From an uncultured Prevotella sp. (lineage in GTDB: Bacteria > Bacteroidota > Bacteroidia > Bacteroidales > Bacteroidaceae), in assembly GCA_945873145.1 (NCBI GenBank), contig CAMCBZ010000020.1, positions 1 to 52,268 on the forward strand: a DNA stretch of 52,268 nucleotides, written 5' to 3'. The translations under genes were made by a program, and so were the position numbers. Positions within the stretch are counted from its first letter, which is position 1. Each line of letters opens with the position of its first letter. Below the pieces are notes generated by a model, which searched no databases, was not told the origin of the DNA, and saw nothing but the letters and a program-made list of their open reading frames with translations. Shown here piece by piece: positions 1-7,804 of the stretch.

Positions 1-1
1 A

Positions 2-1174
2 GTTCTTTGGTTAGGCAGCGGCATCCGTCCGCCACGGACAATCCCCCTTGGGCCAGAATACTATGCCCACGAATATAACCACGATGGAAAAGGGGATTAT
101 CTAAGGGATCTGGAGAATACAACAGTACCAAAGACTGTTCTTGACGAGCTGGAGAAACAGTTGGAATCATTGGGCTATACGTGGAAAAGGGTGGTAAAGC
201 AACACAATATAATGAAAGAAACAGAGTCCCATACAGAATCGCTTTTTGATTTGCCATCGAGCAAAGCTATCCTAGAACGTTGCAGGAAAGACATCGTTTC
301 GCCTATTGGGAGCTATTGGTATTCACTAAATGACTTTATTACACCACTTGTCAAGAAATCAGATTTTGATGTGTCTGTTTTATTGGATGTGATAGCTGAA
401 CATTATGATACTAACGTAAGACCTTCGAAAGAACAGTTCGAGAAATTCAGTTGGTTCAAAGGTAAACAAGATGAGCAAGACAAAGATGAGCAATTGATAC
501 ATTTGCTGATATGGTATTTGGTTCACCCGGATAAGGTAGTGGCCAACAGAGCCTATACGTCAGTCAAGTGGTTGTTATCTTATGATGAAAGGGTCATAGA
601 TTGCCTAATAGCAGAAATTTTAAATCCTTCTGAGGTAGGATTAGAAACGGTGTCCTCTTCAATACTTTTGGAAGTGGCTCAAGAGAATCCGAAAGTTGTT
701 TTAGAACATATTAAAAAGAACAATGCTGAGAGTCAAATACTGGATGTACATAATTTCTCGGTTTCGAGGAACCTTTATGAGATAGCGAAAGTAATTTCAG
801 ATAAATTAGGAGATGACGACTTACTAATAAAGATGTTAGCGATCTTTCCTAAAACGTTACCAAACAGAGGGGATGTTTTGCTTGACAATGAAGATATGAT
901 GTTTTTGGAGCATAAGATTGATAAACTAAACTATCTACAAGTAACAGGAGGAGAGTTTGCCAAAAGGTATCTAGAAGAAGAAAAGCGTATGAAGGAAAAA
1001 GGAATAGTTCACACTCTTATACAGTCAGACATATACATACGAAGAAGTTTCTATTTGAATTATCTCCCCAAAGGCAGGTATGATAGAGCAATGGAAGATT
1101 TGCTTAATAAGTTACTCTACAGTAAGGTTGACCAGATGAGGGCAGATCAAGTTTATTATGCAATAAATGCATAG
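2..1174 (+). CDS. Large helical-repeat protein, 3' part (5' end outside window)
   Basis: The frame is open from base 2 with no start codon that must be used, so this is the C-terminal 390 codons of a gene beginning upstream. The middle third (HPDKVVANRAYTSVKWLL and following) reads as paired amphipathic helices, like HEAT/ARM-type repeats. No catalytic motif is visible in this part. The next gene begins 8 bases after the stop, so it heads or belongs to the overlapping gene chain to 3730. Its position beside a DUF262 pair and dead mobilisation genes suggests an accessory, perhaps defence-related, role, but that is inference from context. I do not recognise the family; a STAND/AVAST-like effector tail is possible but unproved. 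Confidence 0.75.
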   Translation, partial: VLWLGSGIRPPRTIPLGPEYYAHEYNHDGKGDYLRDLENTTVPKTVLDELEKQLESLGYTWKRVVKQHNIMKETESHTESLFDLPSSKAILERCRKDIVSPIGSYWYSLNDFITPLVKKSDFDVSVLLDVIAEHYDTNVRPSKEQFEKFSWFKGKQDEQDKDEQLIHLLIWYLVHPDKVVANRAYTSVKWLLSYDERVIDCLIAEILNPSEVGLETVSSSILLEVAQENPKVVLEHIKKNNAESQILDVHNFSVSRNLYEIAKVISDKLGDDDLLIKMLAIFPKTLPNRGDVLLDNEDMMFLEHKIDKLNYLQVTGGEFAKRYLEEEKRMKEKGIVHTLIQSDIYIRRSFYLNYLPKGRYDRAMEDLLNKLLYSKVDQMRADQVYYAINA

Positions 1175-1182
1175 ATACCATT

Positions 1183-1440
1183 ATGACAAAAGATATAAGT
1201 TCATCATATCCAGAAAGGAAATATTTTGAAAGGGGCGCTAATCTGCTAAAAGAGGGCATTGAAAATAAACGCATCTTTTTCTCGGCAGGTGTCTCTGGCC
1301 AATTGGCCGATTCTCTTATGCGAGTTAGAAAATTGCCAAATGGTCGGCTGAACCTTTTTACAGTTGATGAACTTGTACGTTCAAATTTCCATATGTTAGT
1401 TTCAGGTGTACTCAATACAATGCATGAAAGAAAAAAGTAA
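1183..1440 (+). CDS. Small conserved-looking protein, paralog of the next gene
   Basis: An 85-residue protein with no signal peptide or membrane segment. Its core RKLPNGRLNLFTVDELVRS (about residues 49-67) matches the core of the next gene, RLLPNGRIELSTIDEKVRS, at 13 of 19 positions. The alignment extends upstream through a helix (SGQLADSL against LWALGDSI). The ATG lies 8 bases after the upstream stop, and the gene overlaps the next one by 17 bases, so co-translation is likely. The family is not recognised. Two adjacent diverged copies suggest a heteromer or duplicated specificity subunit; that is inference. Confidence 0.65.
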   Translation: MTKDISSSYPERKYFERGANLLKEGIENKRIFFSAGVSGQLADSLMRVRKLPNGRLNLFTVDELVRSNFHMLVSGVLNTMHERKK

Positions 1441-1699
1441 ATATGGAATGCCGCCCCCAATTAACAGAGCTGGGATGGAACATAATATGTATCTGCTGTC
1501 AGATGAGATGCAGCAGAACATTAATAATAAAGACTTTATTGCTAATCGTTTGTGGGCATTAGGTGATTCTATTGAACACTTGAGACTTCTGCCCAACGGA
1601 CGTATAGAGCTTTCTACAATAGACGAAAAAGTTAGAAGCATAGCTAATATGATGGATTGGCTGAAGTATTTGCCTCCGGTGTTAAAAACAAAGAAGTAA
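1424..1699 (+). CDS. Small conserved-looking protein, paralog of the previous gene
   Basis: I place the start at ATG 1424, overlapping the previous gene's end. A GTG at 1406 and an ATG at 1475 are alternatives, and the ATG at 1475 gives a protein closest in extent to its paralog. The shared core is RLLPNGRIELSTIDEKVRS, followed by an amphipathic helix (IANMMDWLKYL) and a basic C-terminus. It sits in a run of overlapping frames ending in the helicase-associated-repeat gene. No known domain was recognised. The product is probably cytoplasmic. Confidence 0.6.
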   Translation: MKEKSKYGMPPPINRAGMEHNMYLLSDEMQQNINNKDFIANRLWALGDSIEHLRLLPNGRIELSTIDEKVRSIANMMDWLKYLPPVLKTKK

Positions 1700-1875
1700 C
1701 AGGAAAATTTTCCAATAGAGGAAAAATCTTACCCGGTAAGAGTTTAGCTGGTGAACGACCACGCTCGCTTTTTCTTACACTGTCAAACGGCAGTGAGGTA
1801 GTGTATAAGATGACGGAATGCTCCCATAAGAATGGTTACGAGCTTCTGGCATTTTCAAGAACTGATTTTTTATGA
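1657..1875 (+). CDS. Short beta-rich protein, uncertain start (TTG)
   Basis: A frame of 72 codons whose only upstream start is TTG 1657, inside the previous gene; the true start could be later. The C-terminal part (LFLTLSNGSEVVYKMTECS) looks like a beta-hairpin. The stop TGA at 1873-1875 overlaps the ATG of the next gene as ATGA. This is typical of translational coupling and is the best argument that the frame is real. It could also be a displaced C-terminal part of the preceding protein after a frameshift. Function unknown. Confidence 0.4.
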   Translation: MAEVFASGVKNKEVTGKFSNRGKILPGKSLAGERPRSLFLTLSNGSEVVYKMTECSHKNGYELLAFSRTDFL

Positions 1876-3059
1876 TAGATCCACTTAAGAAACCAACAGA
1901 CTCCAGATGGCGTAATTCATGGCGTAGGTATGCGGAGTTCTTGAGAGAGAACAGCCGTAGACCATCACATGAACGTTATAAGGAAAGAAGTCTATATGTT
2001 TGGTACAGTAATAACAGGTCTAAATTAGATAACGGACTACTGTACAAGGAACTTGTGCCTTCTTTCTTAAAACTCACCGATGAAGGCGATACCTATCGGT
2101 TTTATGTTGTCAATCGAGAGACGAATATACAAAGGTTGGCTTTCTTAGGAAGAGAAAGCAACACAGCCGGGAATGAAGTCAATGATGATAGAAAGGTGAG
2201 CTTCTTTGACGCCTGCAATATGTATGCGGATTTCTGCAACCGATTGGAACGTCCTCCGTTGATGGAGATAAAAGAGGAAATGGAAATTACCAAATGGTTC
2301 TTTAAGGCTAATGACGACTTCTCTAATAACAAACTCACCGATCAAGAGAAACACGCTTTTGACCAGCTCCTTCAGAGTACAAAACAGTACAGGAACGAGA
2401 ATGTCATCATTCACGTGTCAAGACTTACGGAGAGCGTCCCTAATAAGAAAGGCAGAAATGAAGTTCTGTACGCTAATAATGGAACAGAGGTTCATGTGGG
2501 TGCTTGGGAAAGAAGATGGTTTGAGATGCGTGACAGGTATTCGAAATACCTTGACGACAACAAAAAAGTACCAACGGATAATAGCGACTTACAACTATAT
2601 CAATGGCTATTAAGGCAGAGAAAGCTGTTGGCTGCAGGCCGTTTGAAAGAAAGCAGAAAAGCCGAGTTGGATAAACTGCTCTCAAAGATAGATGAGATCA
2701 GGAGGAACTATCCCCAAGAACTGAATGTAGGTGGTCGTAAAAGAAAGAAACCTACAGGAGATGAAATCGAATCATCAAGCTTATCAAAATCCAAGCATAA
2801 TCATGTTAAACAAGATGACCTGTGGAATCAGAAGTGGCAGGCGTACAAGGATTTCATGTCGAAGAACAAGCGTCGCCCGTCAAAGCATCGCGCCGAGGAC
2901 TTAGTGCTGTTCGACTGGTTCAAGCACAGCAAGAGACTGCTCAAGCGGGGCCTGATGAAGGCAGAGCGTATTACCAAGTTCAAACAGCTGCTTAGTGAGG
3001 CAGAGGACTTGCCACGCTTCAACCAGTTCAACTATGTTGACACTCCCCTAAAGTCATAA
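1872..3059 (+). CDS. Four tandem helicase-associated (HA)-type repeats, no helicase
   Basis: 395 residues made of four copies of one unit of about 60 residues, at roughly 13-71, 110-170, 212-276 and 317-380. Each copy has the pattern W..Y..F....RRPS, an LY.W or LF.W aromatic pair, a basic stretch, then a leucine-rich closing helix. This matches the helicase-associated (HA) domain seen at the C-termini of Bacteroidota helicases and thought to contact nucleic acid. Here no ATPase part is present. Linkers are lysine/arginine-rich (GGRKRKKPTGDE), which fits DNA or RNA binding. It overlaps the upstream gene by ATGA. After the TAA the same frame stays open to 3161, so this copy may be cut short. 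Confidence 0.7.
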   Translation: MIDPLKKPTDSRWRNSWRRYAEFLRENSRRPSHERYKERSLYVWYSNNRSKLDNGLLYKELVPSFLKLTDEGDTYRFYVVNRETNIQRLAFLGRESNTAGNEVNDDRKVSFFDACNMYADFCNRLERPPLMEIKEEMEITKWFFKANDDFSNNKLTDQEKHAFDQLLQSTKQYRNENVIIHVSRLTESVPNKKGRNEVLYANNGTEVHVGAWERRWFEMRDRYSKYLDDNKKVPTDNSDLQLYQWLLRQRKLLAAGRLKESRKAELDKLLSKIDEIRRNYPQELNVGGRKRKKPTGDEIESSSLSKSKHNHVKQDDLWNQKWQAYKDFMSKNKRRPSKHRAEDLVLFDWFKHSKRLLKRGLMKAERITKFKQLLSEAEDLPRFNQFNYVDTPLKS

Positions 3060-3161
3060 TGGCGCGTTATTGGCGGAAAGATTAAAATTCCAAGAGACGA
3101 TGATAGCGACAAGGATTCGTTTACAAAAATAGCTTTGACGGAAGAACAAATGTTTGTATGA
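3060..3161 (+). other. In-frame continuation of the HA-repeat gene after its TAA
   Basis: Directly after the TAA at 3057-3059 the same frame runs open for 33 codons (WRVIGGKIKIP...EEQMFV) to a TGA at 3159-3161. That TGA overlaps the ATG of the next gene as ATGA, the same junction type this gene has with its upstream neighbour. The simplest reading is that the TAA is a recent nonsense change in a protein that was about 428 residues long. Readthrough or chance are alternatives. Confidence 0.45.
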
Positions 3162-3730
3162 AGTACGACAAGTTGACGATAATAGGACTGTCGAAGAAGT
3201 TCAGAATGTATTATGCATTGGATTATCTGGATGCTCTCCATCCGGGCGGCCAGCTGCCGGACAATCCCGACGACATCCTGTATGATGAGTGGCCGGCAGA
3301 TGGCGAGGAGGGTGAGGATGCGATGATGGCGTATGAATACAATAAGTCTGCTACAGGCGTATATGTAGCTTACAATGAGACCGTGCACGCACTGTCATTT
3401 GAGTTGTCGCCCTGGGCATCGGACCCAGATGTGAAGTTATATGTGAAGCTTGTCAATGCTGTGCAGAAAAAGCATCCACGTGCCAAGCTCTATGCGCAAT
3501 ATGATATTCTCAAGGGACTGACGGAAGAGAATGAGAGGAAGATGATTGCTGACCGCCAAAGCTATGTGAAGCACCTGTTGAAGACCAAGGAAGACTTCAC
3601 GATGGAGGGCCTTTTCCATGACTTCACCTTGAAGGTCGCCCATCTCCGCCCTGCCCCTACCCTCGATATGCAGGCAATAGAACTGCGACAGATGTTCGCC
3701 GATATGCAGTGGGAGAAAGAGAAAGTGTAG
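3158..3730 (+). CDS. Acidic protein of unknown function
   Basis: 190 residues with a strongly acidic stretch (EWPADGEEGEDAMM) near residues 45-58, then a mixed alpha/beta region and a helical C-terminus. No signal peptide, membrane segment or known catalytic motif is visible. The ATG at 3158 overlaps a TGA in the frame of the preceding gene, so it is probably the last gene of the island operon. I do not recognise the family. Confidence 0.65.
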   Translation: MKYDKLTIIGLSKKFRMYYALDYLDALHPGGQLPDNPDDILYDEWPADGEEGEDAMMAYEYNKSATGVYVAYNETVHALSFELSPWASDPDVKLYVKLVNAVQKKHPRAKLYAQYDILKGLTEENERKMIADRQSYVKHLLKTKEDFTMEGLFHDFTLKVAHLRPAPTLDMQAIELRQMFADMQWEKEKV

Positions 3731-3935
3731 CTTCCCACAGGTGAAATTATTCTCGTAAAGGTGAAGAGAACCCAAAGAAAAGAAAGCATAAAAGTCTTAT
3801 CAGAATGATGTTCGAAGTCACTAAGAAGACCATTATGCCTTACAAGACAGTATTTACTGCACTGCTTTGCAAAGTTGATGATTTAATGCCAAAATAGCAA
3901 AAGCAAACGAGCAGAATTAAAGCAGTCCATTCTCT
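3731..3935 (+). other. Inter-gene stretch with a possible short gene remnant
   Basis: The only coherent reading is a frame ending at the TAG 3895-3897 (MMFEVTKKTIMPYKTVFTAL...DDLMPK, first ATG at 3805). It has no clear promoter. It may be the tail of a decayed gene. No RNA gene or clear terminator is seen. Confidence 0.25.
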
Positions 3936-4094
3936 TCATCTTCTCCATTTTCTTCTCTGTGCTTCCTCGTCATCGACTGACAAATCCATATTACCATTTA
4001 GCTCCCATTCGCGATTAGTATCGGCAGCACCAGCATTGGCTAGGCTCTGAACCTGAATATAATTTCCCCTGTTGTCTCCCCGAGGCGGCAGGGG
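3936..4094 (-). pseudogene. Detached 3' end of a relaxase gene
   Basis: On the minus strand this reads as the last 52 residues of a mobilisation relaxase, ending SVDDEEAQRRKWRR and a TGA at 3936. It has no start; homology begins abruptly at 4094. It matches the C-terminus of the relaxase at 7805-9108 with the frame kept. Substitutions rather than gaps separate the copies, so it is an older or independently acquired copy of the same gene end. It marks the left edge of the DUF262 insert. Confidence 0.8.
3952..4094. repeat. Direct repeat, left copy (143 bp)
   Basis: Aligned without gaps to 7821-7963, with 11 mismatches by hand count (about 92% identity). Together the copies flank the two DUF262 genes. 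Homology stops exactly at the shared run ending GGCGGCAGGGG. Confidence 0.9.
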
Positions 4095-4189
4095 TTATAT
4101 CAAAATAATGTTATACCTTACAAGTAGATAACCAAAAAAGTCTATACTTGATTAATTCCAGGATAACTCCAACTATAATTAAGATCTCT

Positions 4190-5476
4190 ATGAACAATAA
4201 AGTTGAACTTAAGATAATGAACTTTGTCGAGGTTATGGACTACAGACCTTCAATTCCAGCATACCAACGTGTGTATTGTTGGGAAGAAGACAATGTAATA
4301 CAGCTTCTTGATGACCTGCTTGACAATTCGCAAGAGGAATATCGTCTTGGAAGCATCATCCTTAATAACAGCAATGGAAAATGGGATATTGTAGACGGAC
4401 AGCAGAGACTTGTAACTCTAACCTTGCTACTTAGAATATTAGGAACTCCCAAAAGGAGACTACCTCTCTTGAAAGAAAATTTTGTAAATACTGATGCCAA
4501 GAATTATATCAAGTATAATTACATGGTCATCAAAAACTATATTAGCAATCAGAAACGGCCTCTACTTTATGAAGATATAATGGAGAAAGTGACCTTCAGC
4601 GTATTATTGATTAACTCTGACAACCTTGATCTTGCGTTTACTTTCTTTTCAAATACAAATTCACGCGGTGTTGGACTTAGCGACTATGACCTGTTAAAGG
4701 CTCATCATCTCAGATACCTACCTTACGTAGAACAGCAGCGCCATCTTGCAAAAAGGTGGAATGAGATGGTACTTGGTGCTGACAAGATTGAAGATCCCGA
4801 TGAGCGAAATTATGTCAGAGCTCTTGAGGTGTATATATACTGCCTCAGGAAATGGCTGAGAAAAGATCCTGTGAATGAATGGCAGCAATATCATGTCAAG
4901 AATGAGTACCAGTCGGCCGCAATAATAGACGAAATACCTCCTTTTTGCGAACAGTTTCAATACAAGGAGCCTATTCAGGGAGGTTCTCATTTCTTTGGTT
5001 ATGTAGAACATTTTGTAACCTGTTATGAGCATTTCAGGACAACAAAAGTCTATGAGGCAATACATTCTGTAGGTGGAGAGTCGCATTGGTGGTTCAGGGA
5101 TGTTATAGAAGCCAACCTGTTTGCGTATTACTTGAAATTCGGAGAACAATATCTTCCCGAAGCCCTGATTCTAACAACGAGACTAGTTTCGCAAATCAGA
5201 TTTAATAATCAGAGAGTTTATAGGGAAACTCTCTTAAACTCAGACATCGGCAATCTGGAAATAACGCAAGCTATAGACCAGGCAACATCGCCAACATTCT
5301 TCCTTGCGGATGTCCTTAACAAAATAAAAAGGCTTCCTCCTGTAGGAGAGCTTAAAGGAATCAGGTTACGTTATAGGAATCAGATTCGCAGAAAATTGAA
5401 TCCGATATTCAATGATTTCACTTCTGACTATATCAAGAAGTTCTTCACTATAGACAACATTACAGAAATATTCTAA
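4190..5476 (+). CDS. DUF262 protein (GmrSD N-terminal-like), restriction candidate
   Basis: 428 residues from ATG 4190; a TTG at 4148 would add 14 residues of no family character. The N-terminus carries the DUF262 signature: SIPAYQRVYCWE near residue 21, then VDGQQRLVTLTLLL with DGQQR at 69-73, then the later NSRGVGLSDYDLLKA segment. DUF262 is a ParB/sulfiredoxin-fold nucleotide-handling domain found in GmrS-type subunits of modification-dependent restriction enzymes. There is no DUF1524 HNH-like end here, which the downstream gene has, so the two probably act together. The genes are 14 bases apart. Flanking relaxase-derived repeats suggest the pair arrived as one insert. Confidence 0.88.
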   Translation: MNNKVELKIMNFVEVMDYRPSIPAYQRVYCWEEDNVIQLLDDLLDNSQEEYRLGSIILNNSNGKWDIVDGQQRLVTLTLLLRILGTPKRRLPLLKENFVNTDAKNYIKYNYMVIKNYISNQKRPLLYEDIMEKVTFSVLLINSDNLDLAFTFFSNTNSRGVGLSDYDLLKAHHLRYLPYVEQQRHLAKRWNEMVLGADKIEDPDERNYVRALEVYIYCLRKWLRKDPVNEWQQYHVKNEYQSAAIIDEIPPFCEQFQYKEPIQGGSHFFGYVEHFVTCYEHFRTTKVYEAIHSVGGESHWWFRDVIEANLFAYYLKFGEQYLPEALILTTRLVSQIRFNNQRVYRETLLNSDIGNLEITQAIDQATSPTFFLADVLNKIKRLPPVGELKGIRLRYRNQIRRKLNPIFNDFTSDYIKKFFTIDNITEIF

Positions 5477-5490
5477 CGACAAAGCCAAAA

Positions 5491-7548
5491 ATGAAGGATA
5501 TAAAAGTATTTACTCCGGAAGAAGTTGTAAAGAATGATGACATGTTCGGCATTCCAATCTATCAGCGTCTATTTGAGTGGAACAAGGAGTCAATAGAAAA
5601 ACTTCTTGCTGATCTTGTTGATGCCATGACAAAGAACTCTAGTAATTACTATATTGGCATGCTTACAGCAACCTTTGACAAAAATAATGGCAAATATGAG
5701 CTTGTTGACGGTCAGCAGAGATTTACTGTGATGACCCTTCTTGCATTGACCTTTGTATTTAGGAAATGTAAGAACCGTAAAGAGTGGCTATCTTTCATTA
5801 AGTCGGATTCAGAAAACAGACTTTCCTTTGAAGCACGAGAACAGGATTCCGAATTTCTTTCTAAATTTGTTTCGAATGGCGGAAAGAAATTATACAGCCA
5901 GATCATTGAGGATAAAATACCAGATGGTATATATATAAATCGGAAGATGGCCAATGGATTAAAATACATGAATGACTATCTGGACACGATAGAAGAAGAT
6001 ACTGAAGACAGATTATCCGAGTTTGTCTTTAAGAAGCTGGCCTTTTTCGTATCCAGCCTTCCTGACAAGTATTCACCAAGAGAGCTCAATCAGTATTTTG
6101 AGAGGATGAACTCAACCGGTAAGAATCTAGAGGGCCATGAGATTCTAAAGGTTCTGCTATTGCAGCAAGTAAACGAAGAATGCGGCGAGGAGAAATACAA
6201 CGAGTTTGTTACTGCATGGAACCTTGTATCCAACATGGACAAGAGCTTGTTCAGTATAAGGAGTACGGGTGGCAAGAGCAGGGAAACATATCCAGCCTTT
6301 AGGAGTAGATGCCTTAAAGCAGTAAGAATGGCTGTGGAGGAAGAGTATCCGATACATGCAGTCCTTTCTGCTAACAAGAACGTGACCATTAACAATACTC
6401 AAATAAGTGAGGAACAAGATCATGACGAGAGAATAGGAGACTTGCTAGAAGAAGTAGAAAATGAGATACAGAACGGAATTTTGCCTGAAAAGCCCAAGGA
6501 AGGTTCTAAAGATGTAGCGTTTTCTCCTATAATGTCTTTCCCTAGATTCCTATTGCAGGTCTTGTATTTCCATCTTGTATACAAAAACAAAGATGAAGAA
6601 GACCCTTGGAAAATAATAAATGAGAATTCTGAATTCAAGGTGAATGAGTTTTTCGATGAAGGAAAACTGATAACTACATTCGAGAAATTCTTGCAAAAGG
6701 ATGAATATGTTCAATTCATTGAAGAATTGTTCGTACTTCGTATTATCTTTGACTATTATGTCATCAGAATAGACAACAGCAAGGATGACTATAGCCTTTT
6801 AATGACTAAAGGATTAAGTGGCTCCGACATTGATGATGACGAGGCAGAAGCGGACGGAAGTCAGGAACAGATAGACGGAAGAAGGCTTCGCACTTTTGAG
6901 TCTATGCTATATGTTAATTCCATCAACGTGACTTATTACAGATGGCTGCCGCGGATTTTCTTCAGCGTAATGAAGAATGACAGAATATCTTGTTCCAAAC
7001 TTCTTGATATACTCAAAGAGGTCGACAATGATATACATTGTGATGATGAGTCTAATTTTGATTACGGGGACATAGACCGTTATTGGTTCTGGAGACTGGA
7101 CTATTATCTTTGGGAAGATAATCTGTTTAAAGACAAGCCGGACGCTGTAATCAGTAGCTATCGTTTCAGACGTAACCGCTCTATAGAACACCTGCATCCT
7201 CAGCATGATGTGAATTTGCGCGAGCAATGGTCAGACGAACAAAAGGATTGTTTCTTCAATCTTGCCATGATTTCACCAAGTTTCAACTCAACACAAAGCG
7301 ACGACCCAGTCGGACTTAAGTTCGCAAGGGTCAGGGAGCAAATTGAGAGGAATGACCTTGAGAGCATAAAACTCTATGAGATGTTCAAGGAAAGCAATGG
7401 AAGAAGTTGGACCAAGGATCTTGCTATAAGAAACGGAAAAAAGATGATTGATATTCTTATTGACTCTTTTAACGGCGAATATGAATATATTGAAGATCAA
7501 CTTGAAAACGTAAGAGAGTCCTGTGAAGAAAAGCTTAGTAGTAATTGA
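5491..7548 (+). CDS. DUF262-DUF1524 protein (GmrSD-like nuclease), restriction candidate
   Basis: 685 residues. The N-terminal DUF262 domain shows IPIYQRLFEW and VDGQQRFTVMTLL (DGQQR at 73-77), then FERMNSTGKNLEGHEILK. The C-terminal DUF1524 domain carries the His-Me-finger motif IEHLHPQ near residue 560 and a following NLAMISPSFNS segment. In GmrSD, BrxU and SspE relatives this combination couples NTP hydrolysis to cleavage of modified DNA; applied here this is family inference. Both domains keep their key motifs, so the protein looks active, unlike the mobilisation genes beside it. It is probably co-transcribed with the upstream DUF262 gene. Confidence 0.88.
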   Translation: MKDIKVFTPEEVVKNDDMFGIPIYQRLFEWNKESIEKLLADLVDAMTKNSSNYYIGMLTATFDKNNGKYELVDGQQRFTVMTLLALTFVFRKCKNRKEWLSFIKSDSENRLSFEAREQDSEFLSKFVSNGGKKLYSQIIEDKIPDGIYINRKMANGLKYMNDYLDTIEEDTEDRLSEFVFKKLAFFVSSLPDKYSPRELNQYFERMNSTGKNLEGHEILKVLLLQQVNEECGEEKYNEFVTAWNLVSNMDKSLFSIRSTGGKSRETYPAFRSRCLKAVRMAVEEEYPIHAVLSANKNVTINNTQISEEQDHDERIGDLLEEVENEIQNGILPEKPKEGSKDVAFSPIMSFPRFLLQVLYFHLVYKNKDEEDPWKIINENSEFKVNEFFDEGKLITTFEKFLQKDEYVQFIEELFVLRIIFDYYVIRIDNSKDDYSLLMTKGLSGSDIDDDEAEADGSQEQIDGRRLRTFESMLYVNSINVTYYRWLPRIFFSVMKNDRISCSKLLDILKEVDNDIHCDDESNFDYGDIDRYWFWRLDYYLWEDNLFKDKPDAVISSYRFRRNRSIEHLHPQHDVNLREQWSDEQKDCFFNLAMISPSFNSTQSDDPVGLKFARVREQIERNDLESIKLYEMFKESNGRSWTKDLAIRNGKKMIDILIDSFNGEYEYIEDQLENVRESCEEKLSSN

Positions 7549-7554
7549 AAATAG

Positions 7555-7785
7555 ATACTTCATACATACTATAACTATCCGGATGAAGTAGAAGGCATTT
7601 GCGGGTACAAACAACTTCTTGATATTCTTGCCAATCCTGAGGAAAATGAGGAAGAATACAAAAGCTGCAAGGAAGGGTTGCCTTCCGGCTCTGACTAACA
7701 TCTGTTCTGTGTCAGGGACGCTGAGCTCCGCATGGGTGAGTACCTCCGGGCCGTCAGGACTGCGCAGCAGATGATGTGTGACTGA
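7555..7785 (+). pseudogene. Decayed C-terminal gene fragment
   Basis: Without a start codon, one frame reads YYNYPDEVEGICGYKQLLD and on to a TAA at 7696-7698. After the stop the same frame continues protein-like (DAELRMGEYLRAVRTAQQMM) to a TGA at 7783-7785. This looks like the tail of a gene carrying an internal stop, left between the DUF262 genes and the relaxase. Family not recognised. Confidence 0.4.
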
Positions 7786-7804
7786 TACGTATAAATACGA
7801 ACCT

